A DNA stretch of 5,744 nt from an uncultured Rikenella sp. (GTDB lineage Bacteria; Bacteroidota; Bacteroidia; Bacteroidales; Rikenellaceae): NCBI GenBank assembly GCA_910577885.1, contig CAJTNK010000115.1:1-5744 (forward strand). Direction: 5' to 3'. The notes beneath the pieces are model-generated. The model was not told the DNA's origin. It searched no databases and worked only from the letters and a program-made list of their open reading frames with translations. Shown here piece by piece: positions 1-5,174 of this stretch. Numbering within the stretch: position 1 is the stretch's first letter; the number at the start of each line of letters is the position of its first letter. Both the position numbers and the translations under genes were made by a program.

Positions 1-149
1 GCTGGAGGGGACTGCGCTCCCGCGCGGGGCCGCGTGCTCGCGGTGAGCTGGCAAAACTTCGTTTTGCTGGGGCCTGACGGGCGAGAAAACACCACGAACG
101 AAAAAACCACAAAAACCGGCTCCGAGACCCGCCAACAACCCCTCAACCC
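1..149. other. Repeat-bearing intergenic stretch downstream of the batC-like gene
   Basis: No convincing gene is seen here. The left edge (about 4-25) resembles the GAGGGGACTGCCCTGCGCGGG block found at 3506 and 5683, but is diverged. A perfect hairpin follows at 51-67 and a GGGCGAGAAAAC repeat at 79-90. The A-rich part at 84-117 reads as T-rich on the minus strand, just after the BatC-like stop. Transcription leaving that gene would cross these T-runs and then the hairpin, so termination somewhere here is possible, but the classical order of hairpin followed by U-run is not seen. An open plus-strand frame from 34 into 468 is antisense to the TPR gene and has no recognisable protein features. 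Confidence 0.5.
48..70. repeat. Short perfect inverted repeat (hairpin)
   Basis: GCAAAAC (51-57), loop TTC, GTTTTGC (61-67) is a perfect 7-bp stem. It can be lengthened by two G-T wobbles and one C-G pair, 48-50 with 68-70. It lies about 95 nt past the restored stop of the BatC-like gene, read on the minus strand. It could be part of a transcription end or of the local repeat family. There is no U-run right after it on either strand, so I do not call it a terminator. Confidence 0.45.
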
Positions 150-950
150 TCACCGCACCACCTCACCACTGCTTTCCACCGCCCCCTCGCCCCATCGCCT
201 CGGCACGCTCCGCATCCACCCGCTTTTTCGTGTTGTCCTCGCTCGCCTGGATCGCGCGCAACAGCCGCTCGGACTCCTCCCGGGACGACGACGGAGGCGG
301 AGACTGAGAGGAGTCCTGCTCGCCCTCCCCACGATCCCGATCCTTCGGACGGTCGTTATCCCCCTGATTCTCCGGATTCTGGTTCGGCTTACCCCGATCG
401 TCCCGGTTCTGATCGCGGTTATCCTCCCCGCCACCATCCCCCCCCCGTCGCCGCCGTTCGGATCCTGATTCTGATCCGGGTTATTCTGATCCTGATTTTG
501 GTTCTGGTTCTGCTGCTCCTCCTGCTGCTTGAGTTTCTGCGCATAGGCCAGGTTGAGCTTCGCCTCCCGGTCGTCCGGCACCAAACGCAACGCACGCTTA
601 TACGCCTCGATCGCCCGGTCGATCTTCCGCTGACGAAGCGCGGTGTTCCCCATATTATAATAGGTCGCCGCCTGCCGCCGCACATCCGTGCCGTCCTGCG
701 CCAACTTCTCGTACGTCGCCGCCGCATCGTCGTACCGTTCCTGCTTGTAGAGCGCCCCGGCGAGGTTGAAATTGGCCTCGTACGAGTTGATGTTCTTCTC
801 GATGGCCCGCTTGTAACCCACCTCCGCCTCCGGATACTTGCCCTCGTAGTAGGCCTTGTTTCCCTGCCGGATATCGGCCCGCTCCCGCTGCCCCCAGGCC
901 ACGGCCGGGAAGAACCCCAACAGACTGAAAATTAATCCGATTCGTTTCAT
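150..950 (-). CDS. batC: BatC-like TPR protein, C-terminal frame broken at a G9 run
   Basis: This is a secreted or periplasmic tetratricopeptide protein of the Bat (Bacteroides aerotolerance) type, probably a scaffold for the neighbouring membrane proteins. An N-terminal signal peptide (residues 1-20, ending VAWG) is followed by about three TPR units (residues 24-130, e.g. NAGALYK-like and YYNMGNTALRQRKIDRAIEA patterns). A Q/N/D-rich linker (142-165) comes next, as is usual for BatC. Codons 169-171 are GGG GGG GGG (446-438). As written, the frame then runs into an Arg/Thr-rich tail unlike any BatC and stops at 150 (266 aa). With one extra G, or two fewer, the frame continues as an acidic, Asn/Gln-rich tail with SREESERLLRAIQASEDN and ends GGGGKQW with a stop at 163 (262 aa for +1). 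That is how BatC proteins normally end. The ATG overlaps the upstream stop (ATGA, 950-947), implying translational coupling. Family assignment is fairly secure. Whether the break is real or a sequencing error is open. Confidence 0.85.
   Translation of the reverse strand: MKRIGLIFSLLGFFPAVAWGQRERADIRQGNKAYYEGKYPEAEVGYKRAIEKNINSYEANFNLAGALYKQERYDDAAATYEKLAQDGTDVRRQAATYYNMGNTALRQRKIDRAIEAYKRALRLVPDDREAKLNLAYAQKLKQQEEQQNQNQNQDQNNPDQNQDPNGGDGGGMVAGRITAIRTGTIGVSRTRIRRIRGITTVRRIGIVGRASRTPLSLRLRRRPGRSPSGCCARSRRARTTRKSGWMRSVPRRWGEGAVESSGEVVR
438..446 (-). other. G9 homopolymer at the batC frame break
   Basis: The plus strand has nine consecutive C at 438-446, which read as three Gly codons on the coding strand. 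The frame after it is wrong and the neighbouring frame is clearly the true one. The run is therefore either a length error in sequencing or assembly, a phase-variable tract, or a site where polymerase or ribosome slippage restores the frame. Confidence 0.8.
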
Positions 951-2092
951 TTGATATGCCCCTCCTCAGCTCCTTGTCCGACCGTTTCGTCCTCCTCCGC
1001 CGGAAACATACGCCCCGCCTCGGTAGCCGTCGCCCCCGGCGCCACTACATGCCCCTCGCCCGCTTCCGGCATCGCCTTGGTCTCCTCGACGTAAAAATAG
1101 GCGTCGAAATAAGCCTGTTCGTTATCCTCGGCCGCCGGAGCCAACTTGGCGAACTTCACCAGGTCGGCCGGCGAGAAGAGTCCGCGCAGCTTTTCGCACA
1201 ACCTCGCGTCGTTCACCTCGCGCATCGCTCCGAGAATCTGGTCCGAGGTCATCTCCATGGCCCCGATGCCGTACCTACCCTCGATATAAACCCGCACGAT
1301 GTCAACCAGTTGCGAGTAATACTCTTTGTATTTCCCGTTCTGCCAGAGTTTTCGGCTGTGGAGCTTCTCCAACGCGCGAATCGCCGTGACGTGCGGCGGA
1401 ACGATCCGTTTCGGCGCCCCCCTCCGCCGCCGACGCTGGAGGTAGCGAATGACCAGGTAGATCACCCCCGCCAACACCACCGCCGACGCCACGCTCCAGT
1501 AGACCAGTTCCCGAATCTCGGCAAAGAGGAGCGGTGTATGGATCGGCCGTTTGATGTCGCAGAGCTGATAGGTCGCCGTGTCGATATCGAACCCGCGGAC
1601 TTCGATCCGGAGCAGCTCCGGCACGCGCACCGTATCGGCCCTTCCCTCCCTGGCCTCGGCCGAGGTGGCCGACCACACCACCGGAATCCCCGCCACCGCA
1701 TAGCTCCCGGCATCGAACCCCGTGAGCCGATAGGTCACCCGCAGCTTCTCCCGCCTCCCCGACCGGCTCAGCGTATCGAGCCGGTCGATCCCGAGCACCT
1801 CGATCTTCGGCACAAGCTGGTTGTCGGCCCCGTCGAAACTGAGCAGCTGGATCTCCTGCGCGAGATCCTTATCGATGTCGATCTCCAGCAAAAACTGGTC
1901 GCCGATCTCGATCGTATCGGCCGAGAACCGCGCATGCACCTCCGGCGCCGGATGCCTCCTCTTTCCGTCAGTCACGGATGTCGCACGATCGGACGCCTCT
2001 TGCGCCCTGCCGGTGGCCGGTTGCGACGCCGCCAAAGCCCCTCCGAAGAGCAGGCCGCAAAACAGTAGGGTGAAATTTCGCTTCAACATCAT
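947..2092 (-). CDS. Bat-locus membrane-anchored protein of unknown function, between DUF58 and batC
   Basis: This 381-aa protein starts at ATG ATG (2092/2089). Translation begins MMLKRNFTLLFCGLLFGGAL, a clear signal peptide to about residue 29 (ATGRA-QE). Residues 50-175 form a beta-rich exported domain (FSADTIEIGDQFLLEIDIDKD, then YRLTGFDAGSYAVAGIPVVW), resembling the beta-sandwich part of BatD-type proteins. One TM helix (about 197-217) is followed by the Arg-rich stop QRRRRRG (219-225). A cytoplasmic domain with AIRALEKLHSRKLW and KYKEYYSQLVDIVRVYIEGR (about 237-273) follows, a pattern seen in DUF4381/BatD-like tails. The end is low-complexity and acidic. The open frame extends upstream to 2386 but overlaps the DUF58 gene, so the start after that gene's stop was chosen (13-nt gap, GAAAGAG just before the ATG). 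Proteins of this layout commonly sit between DUF58 and batA in Bacteroidetes. The exact biochemical role is unknown. Confidence 0.85.
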   Translation of the reverse strand: MMLKRNFTLLFCGLLFGGALAASQPATGRAQEASDRATSVTDGKRRHPAPEVHARFSADTIEIGDQFLLEIDIDKDLAQEIQLLSFDGADNQLVPKIEVLGIDRLDTLSRSGRREKLRVTYRLTGFDAGSYAVAGIPVVWSATSAEAREGRADTVRVPELLRIEVRGFDIDTATYQLCDIKRPIHTPLLFAEIRELVYWSVASAVVLAGVIYLVIRYLQRRRRRGAPKRIVPPHVTAIRALEKLHSRKLWQNGKYKEYYSQLVDIVRVYIEGRYGIGAMEMTSDQILGAMREVNDARLCEKLRGLFSPADLVKFAKLAPAAEDNEQAYFDAYFYVEETKAMPEAGEGHVVAPGATATEAGRMFPAEEDETVGQGAEEGHIK

Positions 2093-2105
2093 CTCTTTCG
2101 AAAGC

Positions 2106-3029
2106 TCATCGCATCTTGAAAAGCCGCAACAACGCGGCCACATAATCCTCGCCGGTGCGCACCTCGACGCTGTCCACGCGACACTTCGTGAGGGTCTGTT
2201 CGATCGCCGACGAAACCCGCTGCCAATAAGCCGCATAGTTCCGCCTGGTTTTCGCCGACGCGCTGTCGACCCACACTTTGCGTCCCGTCTCGGCGTCCTG
2301 CATCTCGACGATGCCGACATCGGGCAACTCCCCCTCCCGCGCGTCGCAGACCCGAATACCCACCACATCGTGCCTCGAGGCGGCAATCTTCAGCCCCTCT
2401 TCGAAGCCGACCGACAGCCCCCCCTCATCAGCAGCGTCAGCAGCGTCACCCGCCGACGACGAGAAATCCAGAAAATCGCTCAGCACAAAAGCCGTACACC
2501 GTTTCTTCATCACATTCGTAAAGAACCGCAGCGCGCCGTTCAGATCCGTTCCCCGCCCCTCGGGCTGAAAATCGACCAGGTCGCTGATGATCCGCAACAC
2601 GTGCTGCCGCCCTTTCTTCGGCGGCACGTACTTTTCGATCCGGTCCGAGAAGAATATGCACCCGATTTTGTCGTTGTTCTGCGCCGCCGAAAAAGCCAAC
2701 ACGGCCGCAATCTCCGTAATCACCCCTTTTTTCAGCTGCCCGCGGGTCCCGAAGAGCCTCGACGCACTCACGTCCACCAGCAACATCATGGTCAGTTCCC
2801 GCTCCTCTTCGTACACCTTGATATACGGCTGCCGGTTGCGTGCCGTAACATTCCAATCGATATCCCGCACATCGTCCCCCGCCCGATAGTCCCTCACCTC
2901 GCTGAAAGCCATCCCACGCCCCTTGAAAGCGGAATGGTATTTCCCGGCAAAAATATCGTTCGACAGCCCGCGGGTCTTGATTTCGATCCGCCTGACTTTC
3001 CGCAGTATATCTTCTTCGTTTTCTTTCAT
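2106..3029 (-). CDS. DUF58 protein with vWA-like MIDAS, MoxR partner
   Basis: This is a 307-aa cytoplasmic protein with no signal peptide or TM segment. The DUF58 signature spans residues 38-64 (GRGMAFSEVRDYRAGDDVRD, then IDWNVTAR). A vWA-like domain follows. Its MIDAS DxSxS is DVSAS (86-90), a TDLNGAL segment lies at 161-167, and LSDFLD (183-188) could supply the distal Asp. In this family these residues are expected to bind Mg and mediate contact with partners, and the gene is nearly always next to a moxR ATPase, which is inferred to remodel it. The start was set at ATG 3029 (MKENEEDILRKVRRIEIKTR) because the family begins there. The open frame continues to 3281, but that part is repeat-derived sequence shared with other intergenic spots. 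A short Ser/Ala/Asp-rich insert (189-203) is a local oddity. The stop lies 13 nt before the next gene, so the two are probably one transcript. Confidence 0.93.
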   Translation of the reverse strand: MKENEEDILRKVRRIEIKTRGLSNDIFAGKYHSAFKGRGMAFSEVRDYRAGDDVRDIDWNVTARNRQPYIKVYEEERELTMMLLVDVSASRLFGTRGQLKKGVITEIAAVLAFSAAQNNDKIGCIFFSDRIEKYVPPKKGRQHVLRIISDLVDFQPEGRGTDLNGALRFFTNVMKKRCTAFVLSDFLDFSSSAGDAADAADEGGLSVGFEEGLKIAASRHDVVGIRVCDAREGELPDVGIVEMQDAETGRKVWVDSASAKTRRNYAAYWQRVSSAIEQTLTKCRVDSVEVRTGEDYVAALLRLFKMR

Positions 3030-3111
3030 ATCGTTGGTTTGACTTTTCCGGTCGCCCCCCTGCGCTCCCGGCCACGTTGGGTGTTGGGCCATTCGGGCAA
3101 AAAATTCAACC

Positions 3112-3142
3112 GAGAAAACCCCAGCCAAACGCCCTGTGGGCG
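3112..3142 (+). repeat. 31-nt interspersed repeat, copy 1
   Basis: The copy runs from GAGAAAAC to GCCCTGTGGGCG. It matches 5144-5174 at 28 of 31 positions by hand count. The last part, GCCC-TGT-GGGC, is a small hairpin. Upstream, both copies are preceded within about 20-25 nt by a CGGGCAA-type motif (3094 and 5125), so the repeat unit is longer than this core. Confidence 0.75.
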
Positions 3143-3242
3143 TGCTGAGCGGCACTCGAGAGCTGGAGTTGGCTCGGCAACAAGAGGGAACTGCCCTTAC
3201 GCCGGGCGGGCGGTGCCTCCCGGCACTCGGTACTAGCCATTC

Positions 3243-3254
3243 GGGCGAGAAAAC
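3243..3254 (+). repeat. GGGCGAGAAAAC dispersed repeat (four exact copies)
   Basis: The exact 12-mer is at 79-90, 3243-3254, 3407-3418 and 3706-3717, all on the plus strand and all outside genes. The copies at 3407 and 3706 carry CCTACC directly before it; the others have CCTGAC and CCATTC. Degenerate forms (GGGCAAAAAA, GGGCAAGAAA, GGGCAAAAAG) are at 3095, 5125 and 5425. Read in the direction of the bat genes it is GTTTTCTCGCCC. Confidence 0.8.
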
Positions 3255-3261
3255 AGTCTTT

Positions 3262-3308
3262 GGCCGCGCGCCTTTTCCCACACAGCCGTCTCGTAGAGAC
3301 GGGCGGCC
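3262..3308. repeat. Cruciform-like repeat unit B
   Basis: Outer arms GGCCGC (3262-3267) and GCGGCC (3303-3308) enclose a perfect inner hairpin: CCGTCTC (3286-3292), loop GTA, GAGACGG (3296-3302). The left edge TTGGCCGCGCGCCTT (3260-3274) is identical to the left edge of the unit at 5581-5595, which ties this unit to that family. The inner hairpin is unrelated in sequence to those of the other two units, and its loop lacks the CAAG seen in them. Confidence 0.55.
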
Positions 3309-3375
3309 GACGCCACCCCCCGGCGGCGAGACGCAACGTTCGCCACGCTCACTTGCGCTGCCGCTGGCGTCGACC

Positions 3376-3408
3376 GGTGCCGCTCGGCACCCGAACCGAG
3401 CCTACCGG
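3376..3408 (+). repeat. 33-nt direct repeat, copy 1 of 2
   Basis: The copy starts GGTGCCGCTCGGCAC, which folds as GTGCCG/CGGCAC, and continues CGAACCG...GCCT.CCGG. It matches 3553-3585 at 30 of 33 positions by hand count. Copy 1 runs directly into GGGCGAGAAAAC; in copy 2 the sequence after GCCTGCCGG differs. A third, more diverged form lies at about 3209-3245. Confidence 0.75.
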
Positions 3409-3427
3409 GCGAGAAAACAGGCTTTGT

Positions 3428-3501
3428 CCGCGCGCTGGCGGAAATCGATCAAACAACCAAGAGTTGTTTGATCGATTTCCTACTCCAGCAGTCGCGCGCG
3501 G
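3428..3501. repeat. Cruciform-like repeat unit A with an 18-bp perfect hairpin
   Basis: The inner hairpin has arms GGAAATCGATCAAACAAC (3440-3457) and its exact complement (3463-3480), with loop CAAGA. Outside it, CTGG (3435-3438) can pair with CCAG (3485-3488), and CCGCGCGC (3428-3435) with GCGCGCGG (3494-3501). An 18-bp perfect stem is far beyond chance. It lies inside the presumed bat transcript between moxR and the DUF58 gene. No U-run follows it on either strand, so it is not a classical terminator. RNA processing, transcript stabilisation or a DNA cruciform for a mobile element are possible. Confidence 0.9.
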
Positions 3502-3505
3502 TAGC

Positions 3506-3534
3506 TTGAGGGGACTACCCTGCGCGGGCAGCGG
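3506..3534 (+). repeat. 29-nt repeat next to cruciform unit A
   Basis: The block begins TTGAGGGGACTACCC and ends GGGCAGCGG. It matches 5683-5711 at 27 of 29 positions. In both places it follows a cruciform unit, 4 nt after unit A and 25 nt after unit C. Its core (ACTGCCCTACGCGGGCGGCG) recurs alone at 3601-3620 and in degenerate form at about 4-25. Confidence 0.8.
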
Positions 3535-3552
3535 TCCTTACGCCGGACGGGC

Positions 3553-3585
3553 GGTGCCGCTCGGCACGCGAACCGGGCCTGCCGG
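3553..3585 (+). repeat. 33-nt direct repeat, copy 2 of 2
   Basis: This is the partner of 3376-3408 (30 of 33 identical). It sits between the TTGAGGGGACT block and the ACTGCCCTACGCGGGCGG block, showing the modular layout of this gap. Confidence 0.75.
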
Positions 3586-3741
3586 TGGCAAACTTCTTCG
3601 ACTGCCCTACGCGGGCGGCGGCCTACTAAGGCTAAGAGAACCCCACCAAAACACTCAACGGGTGCGCCACGGGGGCGCGCCCAAAGGGCGTCTTATTGGC
3701 CTACCGGGCGAGAAAACCCATCTTCGGCCACATACGCTCCC

Positions 3742-4743
3742 CTACGGCACCTCGACCGTGTTCAGGATCTCCGTAATAATATCCTCCGCCGAGACATTCT
3801 CCGCCTCCGCTTCATAAGTCAGCCCGATCCGATGGCGCATCACGTCCGGACAAACCGCCCGGACATCCTCCGGAATCACATACCCGCGACGCTTGATGAA
3901 AGCATAGGCCTTGGCCGCCTTGGCCAGCGCGATCGACGCCCGAGGCGAACACCCGTAGCCGATCATCATCCCCAACCGATCCAGCCCGTAGGAGGCCGGT
4001 TCGCGCGTAGCGAAAACGATATCGACAATGTAACGTTCGATTTTCTCATCCATATAAACCTCGCCGACCACCTCCCTGGCCCGGAGAATCGCCTCCGGCG
4101 AGACGACTTTCGATGCTTTCGGGAAAGCCGCCCCCAGCATATTCTGCCGGACAATGAGCCGCTCTTCGTCCCGCTTCGGATAACCGATCCGGACCTTGAG
4201 CATGAACCGGTCGACCTGCGCCTCCGGCAGCGGATAGGTCCCCTCCTGTTCCAACGGGTTCTGGGTCGCCATCACCAGGAAAGGCTTCGGCAGCGGATAG
4301 GTTTTGTCTCCGATCGTGACCTGATGCTCCTGCATCGCCTCCAGCAAGGCCGACTGCACCTTGGCCGGCGAACGGTTGATTTCGTCGGCCAGCACGAAGT
4401 TGGCGAAGATCGGCCCGAGTTTGACCGTAAATTCTTCGTTCTTCTGGCTGTAGATCAGCGTCCCGGTCAAATCCGCCGGCAGGAGGTCGGGTGTGAACTG
4501 GATGCGGCTGAACTGCCCGTCCACCGCGTCGGCCAACGTATTAATGGCCAACGTCTTGGCCAACCCCGGAACCCCCTCGAGCAAGATATGCCCGTCGCTC
4601 AACAGGCCGATCAACAGACACTCCACCAAGTGTTTCTGCCCGACGATCACCTTCCCCATTTCGCGGGTCAACAGGTCGACGAAAGCGCTCTGCTGTTCGA
4701 TCCTCGCGTTGAGTTCCTGAATGTTAACGACTTCTTCGCTCAT
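3742..4743 (-). CDS. moxR: MoxR-family AAA+ ATPase
   Basis: This is a 333-aa cytoplasmic ATPase of usual family length. Walker A is GVPGLAKT (57-64). Walker B is FVLADEINR (116-124), with D120 and E121 as the Mg-binding and catalytic acids and the DEINR typical of MoxR. Sensor 1 is ATQNP (159-163). EAQVDRF (175-180) carries the conserved Arg region, and GCSPRAS (264-270) gives the sensor 2 Arg268. The C-terminal lid ends YEAEAENVSAEDIITEILNT. MoxR ATPases act as chaperone-like remodelers of vWA or DUF58 partners. Here the DUF58 gene is next downstream but 712 nt away instead of close by. ATG 4743 (MSEEVVNIQELNARIEQQ) is the natural start, preceded by an AT-rich leader. Nothing is missing or truncated. 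Confidence 0.96.
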   Translation of the reverse strand: MSEEVVNIQELNARIEQQSAFVDLLTREMGKVIVGQKHLVECLLIGLLSDGHILLEGVPGLAKTLAINTLADAVDGQFSRIQFTPDLLPADLTGTLIYSQKNEEFTVKLGPIFANFVLADEINRSPAKVQSALLEAMQEHQVTIGDKTYPLPKPFLVMATQNPLEQEGTYPLPEAQVDRFMLKVRIGYPKRDEERLIVRQNMLGAAFPKASKVVSPEAILRAREVVGEVYMDEKIERYIVDIVFATREPASYGLDRLGMMIGYGCSPRASIALAKAAKAYAFIKRRGYVIPEDVRAVCPDVMRHRIGLTYEAEAENVSAEDIITEILNTVEVP

Positions 4744-4763
4744 ATGTTTAGCTCTCTACGATT

Positions 4764-5084
4764 GTGTGTGTGAATGATTGTGTAAAGATAACCTATTTTT
4801 CAATCCGCCGTGCTTTTGTCCGCCAATCTTCGTCGCCCACCCTGGAATATCATATCCCCCGCCGGAACTGCTACAACCTCTCGGTCCCGGCCCCGGGCTT
4901 CCGCAGCCACGGCTTTGGTTTGTTGTGGGACGTCGGCGGCGCCGGGTACGTCTGGTCGTCTGCCATTGCGGATATCAATGTTCGCTACTTGGGCTTCGGC
5001 TACGGCGGGATCGGCCCGCAGAACAGCAATAGCCGTGGGTACGGTTTTCAGTTGCGTTGCCTCCAGGAACAGGAGTGCCGCTGA
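4764..5084 (+). pseudogene. DGR-target-like lectin C-terminal fragment, copy 1
   Basis: An open frame from ATG 4764 gives 106 aa. Only residues from about 40 on (codons from 4881) look like protein of a known kind: SVPAPGFRSHG, then GYVWSSAI, then GIGPQNSNSRGYGFQLRCLQE, stop at 5082-5084. This is the layout of the extreme C-terminus of Bacteroidetes FISUMP/C-type-lectin-like proteins (LPAAGYR...GYYWSSS...NPQN..R..GFSVRC), a fold used by known DGR target proteins. The N-terminal body, usually hundreds of residues, is missing: the first 39 codons show no family feature and overlap the moxR leader. It is therefore a remnant or a stored cassette rather than a complete gene. Codons from 4890 align without gaps to copy 2 at +287 nt. 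Expression is doubtful, since no plus-strand promoter is seen. Confidence 0.6.
4783..4790 (-). promoter_or_regulatory. Possible Bacteroidetes -7 promoter box for the bat genes
   Basis: On the minus strand TATCTTTA lies about 40 nt upstream of the moxR ATG. It differs at one position from the Bacteroidetes consensus TAnnTTTG and sits in the only AT-rich patch of this region. No good TTG -33 box is at the expected distance (a TTG is about 10 nt upstream, which is too near). This is a weak call, based on position and one box only. Confidence 0.3.
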
Positions 5085-5104
5085 CACGCCAACCGCACCC
5101 ATTC

Positions 5105-5166
5105 GGGTGTTTTACTGGCCTGCCGGGCAAGAAAGCTTTGGCTGAGAAAAGCCCAGCAAAACACCC
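5105..5166. repeat. Imperfect inverted repeat between the two lectin fragments
   Basis: GGGTGTTTTACTGGCC (5105-5120) pairs with GCCCAGCAAAACACCC (5151-5166) at 14 of 16 positions, around a 30-nt spacer holding a degenerate GGGCAAGAAA motif. The right arm is part of the 31-nt repeat 5144-5174. It fills the space between the stop of copy 1 and the beginning of copy 2. Confidence 0.65.
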
Positions 5167-5174
5167 TGTGGGCG
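5144..5174 (+). repeat. 31-nt interspersed repeat, copy 2
   Basis: This is the partner of 3112-3142 (28 of 31 identical). It abuts the left edge of lectin fragment copy 2 (GCAGCCCCGGGC from 5174), so the dispersed repeat and the cassette share a border. Confidence 0.75.

Larger units (their letters stand above)
3030..3741. other. 712-nt repeat-mosaic gap inside the moxR-DUF58 locus
   Basis: No gene is supported between the moxR stop (3742) and the DUF58 start (3029). Such genes usually lie within a few tens of bases of each other. The gap is filled with GC-rich repeats that recur in the right end of the window: a CCCTGTGGGCG block (3112-3142), GGGCGAGAAAAC at 3243, 3407 and 3706, two copies of a GGTGCCGCTCGGCAC block (3376 and 3553), cruciform-like units (3262-3308 and 3428-3501), and an ACTGCCCTACGCGGGCGGCG block (3601). 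GGGCGCGCCC and CGCCC-AAA-GGGCG can fold near 3674-3690. Open frames here on both strands (e.g. 3260-3817 plus, 3106-3336 minus) give Arg/Gly/Pro-rich translations typical of GC-rich noncoding DNA. Confidence 0.7.

Noticed and set aside
956..2068. Long plus-strand open frame (370 aa) opposite the Bat membrane protein gene
   Set aside because: It is antisense to a gene with signal peptide, TM helix and family motifs. Its translation is rich in Arg, His and Pro as expected of a GC-rich shadow frame.
2093..2386. N-terminal extension of the Bat membrane protein frame upstream to 2386
   Set aside because: It overlaps the end of the DUF58 gene, and a proper signal peptide starts at the ATG pair 2092/2089.
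1821..3236. 471-aa plus-strand open frame
   Set aside because: It spans the antisense of three separate features, including the well supported DUF58 gene, and shows no domain.
3030..3281. N-terminal extension of the DUF58 frame to 3281
   Set aside because: The extra 84 residues are translated from interspersed repeat DNA; family homology begins at the ATG at 3029.
3030..3741. Possible CRISPR array, because of many short repeats
   Set aside because: Repeat spacing is irregular, modules differ in type, spacers are not of uniform length and no cas gene is present.
3260..3817. 185-aa plus-strand frame in the gap, ending inside moxR
   Set aside because: It runs through hairpins and repeats and then antisense to moxR, with only Arg/Gly/Pro-rich low-complexity protein.
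3832..4773. 313-aa plus-strand open frame
   Set aside because: It is the exact antisense of moxR, which has all AAA+ motifs.
4800..5102. Minus-strand open frame over lectin copy 1
   Set aside because: The plus strand carries the recognisable domain in frame with a stop in the expected place; the minus frame is a shadow.
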